Shown here in pieces: positions 6,826-14,685 of a stretch of DNA of 41,285 nt. The stretch covers positions 1-41,285 of the forward strand of contig JAUXWT010000043.1 in the NCBI GenBank assembly GCA_030681475.1, read 5' to 3'. This DNA is from Bacteroidales bacterium. Lineage in GTDB: Bacteria > Bacteroidota > Bacteroidia > Bacteroidales > FEN-979. Every line of letters begins with the position of its first letter. Position 1 is the first letter of the stretch. The notes beneath the pieces are model-generated. The model had not been told where the DNA came from. It ran no database searches and worked only from the letters and a program-made list of their open reading frames with translations. The position numbers were made by a program, and so were the translations under genes.

Positions 6826-8178
6826 TTAACGCTTTTCATCCGGTTTTGTGTGCCTTCCGTTAAGAAAGATATTCCGGTAATGCCAATAATTCAGCGACAG
6901 GATCCAGGTTGCTGAAAGACTGCGTGTATTCCACAGGGTTTTGACATTTTGGAGAAGGATGTTTCGAGGAGAGAAAATTTTCTTTTTTGCCATAGTCATC
7001 ACATAATCCAATTCCGCGGTGGAGATGGCCGGATGTTTGATGGTGGGTTCAAAAAAGTCGTATCGTCGCCAATCGGAAGGGAAATTGTTGTAAAGCAGGC
7101 GGTTTTCGGCAACGATTTTGTCAAAAAGCTGTGTGCCGGGGAGCGGCGTCAGCACGGATGTCTGGAATGAATCAGCGCCGCAGTTCACGGCAAACCGGGC
7201 ACGCTGAATGATGGTTTCGGAAGTATCCGTATCCCAGCCGAAAATCAGGCCGGCGATCACGCCGATGCCATGTTTCTGGATCGTTTTGAAAATACGGCGA
7301 TAGTTACTGGCGCCCCGGTTGAGGTTGAGTTTCTTGTTGGCCTCCATCAACTGATTTTCCGATTCCGCTTCGATCCCCAGGAAGATCATCCGGCAACCGC
7401 TTCGGTAGGCAAGTTTAAGCAGTTCCTCATCATCGGCAAAATTTATGGAAGACTGCGACAACCAGTATTTTTTAATCCCCCGCCGGATAATCCCTTCAAA
7501 CAACTCCCTTGCACGTTCCTTTGATTCCCTGCTTTGTCCGATGATGTTATCGTCAACGAAAAAGACAAATTTTTGGGGAATTTCCTCCAGTTCATCCAGA
7601 ACTTCTTCGATGGGCCGGAAACGGTAATGACGGCCGTTGAAGGCTGAAACACTGCAGAAACTGCAGTTCATCGGGCATCCGCGTGTGGTTTGAATGCTGG
7701 CGCAGATGTATCCCGGATGGAACAAGTCGCGGCGCGGCCTGGGCTGGCTGATCTCCTTGGCAAACCGGCCCTCGTAAAAGCTTTTCAGATTTCCTGATTC
7801 GAAATCCGCAATAACCTGTGCCCATACCGGTTCTGCCTCCCCCTGGACCAGCGAATCGACAAATTGCAGGGTTTCCCCGGGCATCATTGAGGCATGGATT
7901 CCGCCCATGACGGTTTTTATGCCTTTTTCGCGGTAGATCGCCGCGATCTCATAAGCGCGTGGAGCCGTGCTGGTGAAGGCGGTTAGGCCGACCAGATCAG
8001 CTTCGTAATATTTAAAAGTGCGAAAATTTTCATCGATGATCTTGATCTTCCAGCCCGGCGGTGTCAACGCTGCGACGATACCCAAACTTAACGGCTGGTT
8101 CCGCGTGGCACGGTTGATGTGGAACCCGGGCCGGAGCTGGTTTGCAGGATTGATGAGGAGCAGGGTTTTCCGTTTCAT
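6826..8178 (-). CDS. B12-binding-domain radical SAM protein, paralog 1 (450 aa)
   Basis: Class B-type radical SAM enzymes join an N-terminal cobalamin-binding Rossmann domain to a SAM-cleaving TIM barrel, and many methylate or rearrange unactivated carbons. Here residues 1-150 show the cobalamin-domain pattern (LLLINPAN, PLSLGIVAALTPPGWKIKII, MGGIHASMMP, VQGEAE) but no DxHxxG, so cobalt would be His-off. The [4Fe-4S] cysteines are Cys168, Cys172 and Cys175 (RGCPMNCSFCSV). Barrel motifs FVDDNIIG, CRMIFLGIEAESENQL and VIAGLIFGWDTDT follow, then a C-terminal helical domain ending in LNYWHYRNIFL. It is the last gene of a four-paralog minus-strand array and starts only 4 nt after paralog 2 stops, so the two are co-translated. 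Substrate unknown. Confidence 0.9.
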   Translation of the reverse strand: MKRKTLLLINPANQLRPGFHINRATRNQPLSLGIVAALTPPGWKIKIIDENFRTFKYYEADLVGLTAFTSTAPRAYEIAAIYREKGIKTVMGGIHASMMPGETLQFVDSLVQGEAEPVWAQVIADFESGNLKSFYEGRFAKEISQPRPRRDLFHPGYICASIQTTRGCPMNCSFCSVSAFNGRHYRFRPIEEVLDELEEIPQKFVFFVDDNIIGQSRESKERARELFEGIIRRGIKKYWLSQSSINFADDEELLKLAYRSGCRMIFLGIEAESENQLMEANKKLNLNRGASNYRRIFKTIQKHGIGVIAGLIFGWDTDTSETIIQRARFAVNCGADSFQTSVLTPLPGTQLFDKIVAENRLLYNNFPSDWRRYDFFEPTIKHPAISTAELDYVMTMAKKKIFSPRNILLQNVKTLWNTRSLSATWILSLNYWHYRNIFLNGRHTKPDEKR

Positions 8179-8182
8179 AGGC

Positions 8183-9544
8183 TCAGTCGAGTAACCAGTT
8201 CCTGGGCTTTTTGATGTGCCCGAAAGCCATGCTGCGATAGTTCCAGTTGCTCATGTACGACCAGTATGCCGTGATAAAACTACCGGTCCGCCACCAGGTT
8301 TTCAGCATCCTTCGTTTCAGGAAAGCGGGCTCATAGACTTTGTCGAACACTTTAAAGATATAATCCTGCATCTCTTTCCTGTCCATGGTAGTTGGATTGA
8401 ACACCAATGATTCATAACCGTAATGTTGCCAATCCTCCGGGAAGTTATTCAAGACAAGGCGTCCCTCCCGTTTCATCCTTTCGAACAAGCCGGTTCCCGG
8501 CAAAGGGGTGAGCAGGGTGGCCTGGATCGAATCAGCCAGACACGCCCGGGTAAATTTCACCCGGTGGTCAATTCGTTCAATCGTATCATTTTCCCACCCG
8601 AAGATGAAGCCGGCGATCACGGCAATGCCATATTTGTGCATCTTTCTGAATACGTCGTCGTACGAATTGACCCCCATCTTTACATTAAGCCGTTTGTTAG
8701 CGCCCTGCAACTGGTCTTCGCGCTCCGATTCAATCCCGATGAAGAGCATCCTGCAGCCGCTTTCAGCCGCGTATTTTAAAACATCCTCATTGTCTGCCAC
8801 ATTCAGTGACGCCTGTCCGATCCAGTCTTTGTTAATGCCGCCGCTGATCATGGCTTTGAAGAGTTCTATCGCACGATTTTGGGCTTTTGAAGTGTTACCC
8901 ACGATGTTATCATCCAGGATAAAAATATTTTTCTGAGGGATCTCTTTCATCTCTGCGATCACTTCATCGATAGGGCGGTAGCGGTACTGGCTGCCGTTGA
9001 ATGTCGTTACAGAGCAGAAATCGCAGTTCATCGGGCATCCCCGTGTCGTTTGTACCGATGCAAAGATATACCCGGGGTGAAAAAGGTCCCTCCGTGGTTT
9101 GGGCGATGCGATGAGATCGCTCAGGGGGCCTTTGTAGACGCGTTGCAGACTGTTGGTTTCAAAATCGCTGATTACCTTGGGCCATATGGTCTCCGCTTCT
9201 CCAATTACTACCGAATCAACATATTCCGCAGCTTCATCGGGACACATGGAAGCATGGATTCCCCCGATTACTGTTGGGATTCCCTTATCCCGGTAAAGCT
9301 GTGCCAGTTCATATGCCCGGGAGACCGTTGAACTGAAGGCCGTAAATCCTACAAGATCCGCTTCATAATACCTGAAGTTCCGGAAATTCTCATCAATGAT
9401 CTTCACCTTCCAGTCCGGGGGAGTGAGTGCGGCAATAATGCCCAGGCTCAGCGGCTGATACCGCGTATCCCTGTTCACAATGAACCCGCTCCCGCTTTTG
9501 TTGGCGGGATTTATCATGAGTAAGGTTTTCCGTTTAACAGACAT
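8183..9544 (-). CDS. B12-binding-domain radical SAM protein, paralog 2 (453 aa)
   Basis: Same architecture as its neighbours: a cobalamin-binding domain (MINPANKSGSG, PLSLGIIAALTPPDWKVKII, IGGIHASMCP, VVIGEAE), then the radical SAM barrel with Cys170, Cys174 and Cys177 (RGCPMNCDFCSV), IFILDDNIVG, CRMLFIGIESEREDQL and VIAGFIFGWENDT. A C-terminal region with ATLLTPLPGTGLFERM and NWNYRSMAFG follows. Compared with paralogs 1, 3 and 4 the same blocks are kept while substrate-facing segments vary, as expected for related but distinct reactions. ATG at 9544-9542 precedes KRKTLLMINP. The 105-nt upstream gap contains an octamer repeat array and no clear promoter, so transcription from further upstream is likely. 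Confidence 0.9.
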   Translation of the reverse strand: MSVKRKTLLMINPANKSGSGFIVNRDTRYQPLSLGIIAALTPPDWKVKIIDENFRNFRYYEADLVGFTAFSSTVSRAYELAQLYRDKGIPTVIGGIHASMCPDEAAEYVDSVVIGEAETIWPKVISDFETNSLQRVYKGPLSDLIASPKPRRDLFHPGYIFASVQTTRGCPMNCDFCSVTTFNGSQYRYRPIDEVIAEMKEIPQKNIFILDDNIVGNTSKAQNRAIELFKAMISGGINKDWIGQASLNVADNEDVLKYAAESGCRMLFIGIESEREDQLQGANKRLNVKMGVNSYDDVFRKMHKYGIAVIAGFIFGWENDTIERIDHRVKFTRACLADSIQATLLTPLPGTGLFERMKREGRLVLNNFPEDWQHYGYESLVFNPTTMDRKEMQDYIFKVFDKVYEPAFLKRRMLKTWWRTGSFITAYWSYMSNWNYRSMAFGHIKKPRNWLLD

Positions 9545-9606
9545 GATTTAATAAAGTTCAAAATTCAAATTGCAAAGTCAAAATGCAAATCACTGCAAAT
9601 TTTCAT

Positions 9607-9646
9607 TTTTCGCCATTTCGCCATTTCGCTATTTTGCTATTTTGCC
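9607..9646. repeat. Octamer tandem repeat, ATTTCGCY family (5 units)
   Basis: Five consecutive 8-nt units (TTTTCGCC, ATTTCGCC, ATTTCGCT, ATTTTGCT, ATTTTGCC) fill the gap between radical SAM paralogs 3 and 2, ending 3 nt before the paralog 3 stop codon. The same unit occurs at 20052-20107 and 32911-32942. Confidence 0.8.
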
Positions 9647-9649
9647 ACC

Positions 9650-10999
9650 TCAATAACGGTACTCACTCGGTCTTTCCATCCCCACACTCCGGTAGTTCAG
9701 ATTCGAGTTCCATGCCCATACGGCGCTTCGCAGGCTACGGGTGTTCCAAAAGGTACGCAAAAATTTCATCCTGATCGTGTTCATGCTGCAGATCTGCCGG
9801 TATGCATGGTTTGTCGATTCTGCCAACTCCTTTGGTGTCATCCTGGCGGGATTGAACACCACATCCGAGAAGTGAAAGTGCTGCCAGTCCTTCGGAAAAT
9901 CATGGCAAAGCAGTCTGTCCTCCTTTTTGAATTTCTCAAACAGTCTTGTGCCGGGCAACGGGGTCATCACACTGGCCTGGGTTACATCAACACTGCTGCT
10001 GAGAATATATTTAGTGCGGTTTTTCAAGGATGTCGTCGTGTCGCTGTCCATGCCATAAATAAATGCCCCCAGAACAGCGATCCCCTCCCGGTGGACCATG
10101 CGGAATGCTTTTTTGTAATTATCAACCCCCAGGCGCAGGTTGACTTTTTTATTGGAGTCCTTGAGCGCTTCGGCATTTTCGGCCTCAATGCCGATCAGCA
10201 ACATGCGGCAACCGCTCCTTTTGGCAAGTTTTAACAGTTCCGGCTTTTCAATGATGTTGAGCGATGCCTGGGCAAACCACTCTTTTTTCAGGTTCCGGCG
10301 GATCATTCCTTCAAAAACCGCTGCGGCATGATCTTCAGCGGCTTTATTGTAGCCGATGATGTTGTCATCCACAAAATAGAGCAACTGATGAGGAACTGAT
10401 GCGATTTCATCAACGACCGATTGAGGATCGCGCAAACGGTACTGGTGCCCGTTGAAGGCAGGTACAGAGCAGAACTCACAATCCATCGGACATCCTCTTG
10501 AAGTTTGGATGGAGGCAAAGAAATATCCCGGGTGAAAAAGATCGTGACGGGCAGGGGGAGCGCTTTTCATATCTGACAATCCCGAAGTATAGGTTTTCTG
10601 AAGCCTTCCGGCCTGAAAATCATCCAGCAGCCTGTTCCAGGAACCTTCTGCTTCGCCGATCACGACCGAATCGACAAACCGGATCGCTTCATCAGGCATG
10701 GAGGAGCCATGTATCCCGCCAAGAACGACGGGAATACCCTTTTCACGGTATATTGCAGCAATTTCATAGGCCCGGTTCACCGAGGCGGTTACCGCGGTGA
10801 TGCCGACCAATTCGGCTTCCCGGAAGCGGAATTCCCTGAAGTTCTCATCCAGGATCTTGATGGACCATTCAGGCGGAGTAAGCGCAGCCACTATTCCCAG
10901 CCCCAGCGGGGCCTGCTTCGACTCACGGCGCAGGAGATAACCCTTGCGGTAGGTGTTTGCAGGATTGATCAGCAGAAGTCGTTTACGGCCGGGATTCAT
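9650..10999 (-). CDS. B12-binding-domain radical SAM protein, paralog 3 (449 aa)
   Basis: Third member of the array, collinear with the others. The cobalamin-binding domain has LLLINPANTYRKG, LGIVAALTPPEWSIKILDEN and LGGIHGSSMP (note GS where the others have AS). Radical SAM cysteines are Cys170, Cys174 and Cys177 (RGCPMDCEFCSV). LLYFVDDNIIG, CRMLLIGIEAENAEAL, LGAFIYGMDSDT and a C-terminal segment ending NLNYRSVGMERPSEYRY follow. The C-terminal NYRS...ERP ending is shared with paralog 4, so 3 and 4 look like the closer pair. ATG 10999 starts MNPGRKRLLLINP, with the usual short charged lead before LLLINP. A TACATTTG on the minus strand (11011-11004) is too close to the start codon to be a convincing -7 box. 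Confidence 0.9.
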   Translation of the reverse strand: MNPGRKRLLLINPANTYRKGYLLRRESKQAPLGLGIVAALTPPEWSIKILDENFREFRFREAELVGITAVTASVNRAYEIAAIYREKGIPVVLGGIHGSSMPDEAIRFVDSVVIGEAEGSWNRLLDDFQAGRLQKTYTSGLSDMKSAPPARHDLFHPGYFFASIQTSRGCPMDCEFCSVPAFNGHQYRLRDPQSVVDEIASVPHQLLYFVDDNIIGYNKAAEDHAAAVFEGMIRRNLKKEWFAQASLNIIEKPELLKLAKRSGCRMLLIGIEAENAEALKDSNKKVNLRLGVDNYKKAFRMVHREGIAVLGAFIYGMDSDTTTSLKNRTKYILSSSVDVTQASVMTPLPGTRLFEKFKKEDRLLCHDFPKDWQHFHFSDVVFNPARMTPKELAESTNHAYRQICSMNTIRMKFLRTFWNTRSLRSAVWAWNSNLNYRSVGMERPSEYRY

Positions 11000-11081
11000 A
11001 TAACAAATGTATGAATTTCTTTTGCCATGTTATCCCATTAGTTGATTAAAGGGCAGAGTGGAGAATTGAACCGGTCAGCAT

Positions 11082-12437
11082 TTATCTGTAATAATGGATA
11101 GGTCGCTCAAGCATTATGCTGCGGTATTGGAAGTTGGCTTTTAATGCCCAGATAGCAGTTTCCAGGCTTTTTGTATTGTATAAGGTCTCCAGGAAACGGA
11201 GCCTGATCCGCATGGGGTGGTACATTAGTCTCCACCCTTCAGTCATTCGGTTTGCCAGATCTTCCGAAGCAATGTGTGGATGTCGGATAACGATGTCTTC
11301 CCAGTTGTAATATTGCCAGTCGTGAGGAAAATTCTTGCAGGAGAGCCGGTCTTCTTCCTGCAGACGGTGGCTGAGTTTTGTGCCCGGGTATGGGGTCAGC
11401 ATGCTGGTCTGGATGCAGTCAATGTTCAGTTTTGAAATAAACTTTGCCCGGTTCGTGATATCCTGCGGATGGTCGGTTTCCATGCCAAAAATAAAAGTGC
11501 CCAATACCCCGATCCCTTGTTTGTGAAACTCCGAAATAATGTGACGATAATTTTCAACCCCTTTCCTCAGATTGTTCTTCTTGCCTGCCGATTTCAATCC
11601 TTCGGAACTCTCAGTTTCAAATCCCACCAGTAGCAATCGGCAACCACTGGCAGCCGCAAGTTTCAGTGCCTCCGGGTCGTCTGCAAAGTCAACTGAAGTC
11701 TGGGAGAACCAGTTAAATTTTAGCTTCCTGTTGATGATCCCCCTGAATAACTCCTTTGCCCGTTCACGATGATTTTGGTTGATCCCTCCAATGTTGTCAT
11801 CCACGAAAAAAATATTGCGCTTGTCGCCATGAAAGGCTTGCAGTTCATCCAACACCTCTTCAATGGGGCGCATGCGGAAATGCCCACCATTGAAAGCAGT
11901 GACAGAACAGAAATCGCAATTCATCGGGCATCCCCGCGAGGTTTGGACTGAACGCCAGTAATACAGGGGATATTGCAGATCATGCCGCGGGATAGGCTGG
12001 TTTCCCATCTCGGTAAAATCACCGTAATACACCTTTTTCAACCTTCCGGCTTCAAAATCGGTCAAAACCGTGGCCCATATATTCTCAGCCTCGCCAACAA
12101 CCACAGCATCCACATACTGCAATGCCTCTTCCGTACACATTGAGGCATGGATTCCACCCATCACCACCGGGATTCTTTTTTCACGGTAAACCCGGGCGAT
12201 TTCGTAGGCCCGAAACGCATTTGGGGTGTACGCAGTAAGACCTACCAGATCAGCTTCACGGTACCTGAAGGTCTGGTAATTCTCATCCAGAATCCGTGTT
12301 CTCCATGGTCCAGGGGTGAGTGCGGCAATGATTCCGAGGCAAAGTGGTGGAATTTTATCATGGTACTTATGTGCCAAACCAACCCGGTAACGGCTTACCG
12401 GGTTGATCAGCAGCAATCTGGGATTTATTCTATTCAT
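11082..12437 (-). CDS. B12-binding-domain radical SAM protein, paralog 4 (451 aa)
   Basis: First gene of the array in transcription order. The open frame extends upstream to 12710, but ATG 12437-12435 (MNRINPRLLLINP) is chosen: it gives 451 aa, matches the paralogs' N-termini, and avoids overlapping the divergent ACP gene. The cobalamin domain has LGIIAALTPGPWRTRILDEN and MGGIHASMCTEEA. Radical SAM cysteines are Cys170, Cys174 and Cys177 (RGCPMNCDFCSV). FFVDDNIGGI, CRLLLVGFETESSEGL and LGTFIFGMETDH follow. It keeps EADLVGLTAY but has QYPLYYWRS where the other three have FHPGY(I/F)(C/F)AS, so it is the most divergent copy just before the cluster. Only ~90 nt separate its start from the ACP start on the opposite strand, so promoter and regulation are likely shared. 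Confidence 0.9.
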   Translation of the reverse strand: MNRINPRLLLINPVSRYRVGLAHKYHDKIPPLCLGIIAALTPGPWRTRILDENYQTFRYREADLVGLTAYTPNAFRAYEIARVYREKRIPVVMGGIHASMCTEEALQYVDAVVVGEAENIWATVLTDFEAGRLKKVYYGDFTEMGNQPIPRHDLQYPLYYWRSVQTSRGCPMNCDFCSVTAFNGGHFRMRPIEEVLDELQAFHGDKRNIFFVDDNIGGINQNHRERAKELFRGIINRKLKFNWFSQTSVDFADDPEALKLAAASGCRLLLVGFETESSEGLKSAGKKNNLRKGVENYRHIISEFHKQGIGVLGTFIFGMETDHPQDITNRAKFISKLNIDCIQTSMLTPYPGTKLSHRLQEEDRLSCKNFPHDWQYYNWEDIVIRHPHIASEDLANRMTEGWRLMYHPMRIRLRFLETLYNTKSLETAIWALKANFQYRSIMLERPIHYYR

Positions 12438-12500
12438 TAAATGAGTGGTTGTGCAACGTACCGCCAAATTAAGTTTTATTTCCGTTAGTGCAAAATTTTT

Positions 12501-12508
12501 TACCTTTG
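12501..12508 (+). promoter_or_regulatory. Candidate -7 box (TACCTTTG) for the ACP operon
   Basis: TACCTTTG matches TAnnTTTG and lies 20 nt before the ACP start codon at 12529. No TTG is found at the expected -33 spacing, so the call rests on the -7 element and position alone. Confidence 0.45.
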
Positions 12509-12528
12509 CCATCTTAAAACAGTTGAAA

Positions 12529-12762
12529 ATGAACATGGAAGAGTTTATAAAAAATATTGAGGCTGAATTTGATGATCTCAAGCCCGGAGTATTGAAGGCC
12601 GACAGCAATTTCAGGGAATCATTTGAATGGAATTCGATCAACGCCCTGATTTTAATCGCCATGGTGAAAACCGAGTATGATGTCACCCTGTCAGCCGATG
12701 ACCTGATCAAATCAAAATCAGTAAAAGATATCTATTCACTGATCGTAAATCGTCAATCGTAA
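12529..12762 (+). CDS. Acyl carrier protein (77 aa)
   Basis: ACPs carry acyl chains on a 4'-phosphopantetheine arm. This 77-aa acidic protein has the expected helix pattern, with the candidate modified Ser36 in SFEWNSINALILIAMV (WNSI in place of the common DSL) and the recognition-helix region VKTEYDVTLSADDL. ATG 12529 is preferred over an upstream in-frame ATG at 12445, since the extra N-terminal residues are unlike ACPs and the TACCTTTG box lies between them. It starts an operon-like run with KAS III 21 nt downstream, so it probably serves that pathway and not bulk fatty-acid synthesis. The last six residues (IVNRQS) and the stop codon are encoded by the heptamer repeat array at 12743-12773, which suggests the original C-terminus was overwritten. 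Confidence 0.87.
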   Translation: MNMEEFIKNIEAEFDDLKPGVLKADSNFRESFEWNSINALILIAMVKTEYDVTLSADDLIKSKSVKDIYSLIVNRQS

Positions 12763-12773
12763 ATCGTAATTCG
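12743..12773. repeat. Heptamer tandem repeat, TCGTAAA family (4 units plus)
   Basis: Units TCGTAAA, TCGTCAA, TCGTAAA and TCGTAAT are followed by a partial TCG. The array overlaps the end of the ACP gene, whose TAA stop is inside the third unit, and fills most of the 21-nt spacer before KAS III. The same family is seen at 14659, 34009, 34745 and 36472. Confidence 0.85.
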
Positions 12774-12783
12774 CATATTCTCC

Positions 12784-13839
12784 ATGGCTCTGTTTTCACT
12801 TCCGGGGATAAAAATTAGCGGTATATCGGCGGCCGTTCCGAAGAACAAGGAATCCAATGCCGACTATACATGGATTTCTGTTAAGGAACGTGAATCGCTG
12901 ATGAAGAACATCGGCGTAGAGACCCGCAGGGTAGCTGCGAAGGGAACCACTACCTCAGATCTGTGTGTCATAGCCGCCGAAAAATTAATGGACGAGCTGA
13001 ACTGGGATCGTTTCGAAGTGGAATTGCTCATCTTTGTTTCGCAATCGCGCGACTACCTCGTGCCAACTACGGCCTGCATCGTACAGGACAGGTTGGGACT
13101 GCCACACTCCTGCGTGGCGATGGATATCGGGTTGGGTTGTTCCGGCTACGTTTACGGACTATCCGTCATTGGAAGCATGATGCAACAGGGCGCCATAAAA
13201 AAAGCGCTCCTGATGGTGGGTGATATATCAACACTGACAACCTGTTACCGTGATAAAAGCACCTATCCGTTATTTGGAGATGTAGGCACCGTTACTGCTC
13301 TGGAGTTTGATGCAGCAGCGCCCAAAATGCATTTCAACCTTCAAACCGACGGCTCGGGATACAAAGCGCTGATGATCAAGGATGGGGGCGCCCGGAATGT
13401 CATGTCGCGACAATCGTTCGACATTAAAAAAGTGGGCAAAGGGATCTACCGTTCCCGTCTGCACCTGGAGCTCGACGGCATTGAAGTCTTCAACTTCACC
13501 CTGCGCGAAGTGGTTCCGAACATAAAAAAATTATTAACCCATACCGGGGAATCCCTTGCTGAAATTGATTTTGTTGTGTTTCACCAGGCTAATCGCCTCA
13601 TCAACGAAACCCTTCGGAAGATGCTGAAACTTGAAGCGGAGAAAGTACCTTATTCCATCAGGGAATTTGGCAACACCAGTGGCGCTTCAGTTCCGCTGAC
13701 CATGATTGCCGCACTGAGGGAGCCCCTGGTGACCGGCAGGAAAAAACTGCTCCTCTCGGCTTTTGGCGTTGGATTATCCTGGGGCTCCGCAATAGTTGAG
13801 ACTGACCGCATTTGTATTCCTGACCTGATCGAAGTATGA
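12784..13839 (+). CDS. 3-oxoacyl-ACP synthase III (FabH-like KAS III), 351 aa
   Basis: KAS III enzymes join an acyl-CoA starter with malonyl-ACP by decarboxylative condensation. The Cys-His-Asn triad is complete: Cys119 in MDIGLGCSGYVYGL, His267 in VVFHQAN and Asn297 in REFGNTSGASVP. FGDVGTVTALE and the glycine-rich ending LLSAFGVGLSWGSA also fit the family, as does the 351-aa length. Housekeeping FabH usually sits with other fatty-acid genes. Here the gene is between a dedicated ACP and an SDR reductase in a glycan cluster, suggesting it makes one specific short 3-oxoacyl chain. Its TGA overlaps the SDR start by 4 nt (ATGA), so the two are translationally coupled. Confidence 0.92.
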   Translation: MALFSLPGIKISGISAAVPKNKESNADYTWISVKERESLMKNIGVETRRVAAKGTTTSDLCVIAAEKLMDELNWDRFEVELLIFVSQSRDYLVPTTACIVQDRLGLPHSCVAMDIGLGCSGYVYGLSVIGSMMQQGAIKKALLMVGDISTLTTCYRDKSTYPLFGDVGTVTALEFDAAAPKMHFNLQTDGSGYKALMIKDGGARNVMSRQSFDIKKVGKGIYRSRLHLELDGIEVFNFTLREVVPNIKKLLTHTGESLAEIDFVVFHQANRLINETLRKMLKLEAEKVPYSIREFGNTSGASVPLTMIAALREPLVTGRKKLLLSAFGVGLSWGSAIVETDRICIPDLIEV

Positions 13840-14594
13840 TGGATGAATTCTCATTGTCCGGAAAAACGATCCTGGTCACCGGCGCCTCGTCAGGCATCGG
13901 TCGACAGGCAGCCATCCTGGCCGCAAAGCATGGAGCCACCCTGGTTATTACCGGCCGGGACAGTAAACGGTTGCAGGAAACCCTTGACCAACTCGTAGAA
14001 GAACGTGACGCGTCACCTGTCACGTGTCACCTGTCACGCGTCACGGAGCTAACGATCGAATCCGAAATGGACGACCTTGTTTCCAGCCTCCCCGTCCTCG
14101 ACGGCATCGTACACTGCGCCGGCATAGTCGGCCCCCTGCCCGTCAAGTTCATCACCCAGGCCGATATTGACCGGATGTTCGGGATCAACTACCATGTTCC
14201 CGTCAATCTTACCGGAAAAATCCTGCGGAAGAAAAAATTATCAGACGGCGCATCCATTCTGTTCATGTCAACCATCGCCACCCGGAACCCGTACTTTGGC
14301 GGCGCATTGTACAGCGGATCAAAGGCAGCGCTCGAAGCCTATTCCAAAACCCTGGCGCTTGAAATGGTCGCCAAAGGGATCCGGTCCAACTGCATCATGG
14401 CAGGATTGGTTGACACGCCCATGATCGAAAATCCGTCGGAAAAGAATATGCAGGAAGAGGCGCTTGAACGATATTTGAAAAGGTACCCACTCGGTATCGG
14501 TAACCCTAAGGACGTCGCAAACGCCGTCGTTTTTTTTATGTCGGATGCCTCGAAATGGATTACGGGGACATCGTTGATCATGGGAGGGGAGTAG
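13836..14594 (+). CDS. SDR-family 3-oxoacyl-ACP reductase-like protein (252 aa)
   Basis: Classical short-chain dehydrogenase/reductase of FabG type, expected to reduce a 3-oxoacyl-ACP to the 3-hydroxy form with NAD(P)H. It has the nucleotide motif VTGASSGIGR (residues 14-23), CAGIVG (94-99) and the catalytic Ser145, Tyr159 and Lys163 (FMSTIA, LYSGSKAAL). A C-terminal GTSLIMGGE stands in for the usual G..l.vDGG ending. Coupling to KAS III (ATGA overlap) supports a joint pathway. Oddity: residues about 57-70 (ERDASPVTCHLSRV region) are encoded by six heptamer units (14005-14046). This is where FabG proteins normally have the short loop and strand before the conserved D-L-T or E-L-T, so the repeat has been absorbed into the frame between helix and strand. 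All catalytic motifs remain, so the enzyme may still work. Confidence 0.88.
   Translation: MMDEFSLSGKTILVTGASSGIGRQAAILAAKHGATLVITGRDSKRLQETLDQLVEERDASPVTCHLSRVTELTIESEMDDLVSSLPVLDGIVHCAGIVGPLPVKFITQADIDRMFGINYHVPVNLTGKILRKKKLSDGASILFMSTIATRNPYFGGALYSGSKAALEAYSKTLALEMVAKGIRSNCIMAGLVDTPMIENPSEKNMQEEALERYLKRYPLGIGNPKDVANAVVFFMSDASKWITGTSLIMGGE
14005..14046. repeat. In-gene heptamer array, GTCACNN family (6 units, 42 nt)
   Basis: Units GTGACGC, GTCACCT, GTCACGT, GTCACCT, GTCACGC and GTCACGG run without interruption inside the SDR gene. The unit is the reverse complement of the GTGACNN array just after the same gene (14602-14643). The total of 42 nt keeps the reading frame. Confidence 0.88.
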
Positions 14595-14601
14595 GAAGTG
14601 C

Positions 14602-14643
14602 GTGACTGGTGACGCGTGACACATGACGCGTGACACGTGACGC
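14602..14643. repeat. Heptamer tandem repeat, GTGACNN family (6 units, 42 nt)
   Basis: Units GTGACTG, GTGACGC, GTGACAC, ATGACGC, GTGACAC and GTGACGC start 8 nt after the SDR stop codon. The array is inverted relative to the in-gene array at 14005-14046 and the same length, so transcripts could fold the two together. Confidence 0.88.
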
Positions 14644-14658
14644 AAAGCAGATGATTAT

Positions 14659-14679
14659 TCGTAAACCGTAAATCGTAAA
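14659..14679. repeat. Heptamer tandem repeat, TCGTAAA family (3 units)
   Basis: TCGTAAA, CCGTAAA and TCGTAAA lie directly upstream of the GT2 start codon (14686) and 15 nt after the GTGACNN array, so two repeat families share one intergenic gap. Confidence 0.8.
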
Positions 14680-14685
14680 TTATTA

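Noticed and set aside
8508-8936. 142-codon plus-strand frame opposite radical SAM paralog 2
   Set aside because: It is the complement of a well-supported gene and has no recognisable family.
11004-11011. TACATTTG as promoter for radical SAM paralog 3
   Set aside because: The box is only 4 nt from the start codon and lacks a -33 TTG, so a start there would give a leaderless message; most likely chance.
12445-12528. Longer start for the ACP gene
   Set aside because: The added residues are unlike an ACP N-terminus and would place the start upstream of the TACCTTTG box.
12438-12710. Longer start for radical SAM paralog 4 (542 aa from 12710)
   Set aside because: The extra 91 residues overlap the ACP gene on the other strand and do not resemble the paralogs' N-termini; ATG 12437 restores a matching length.
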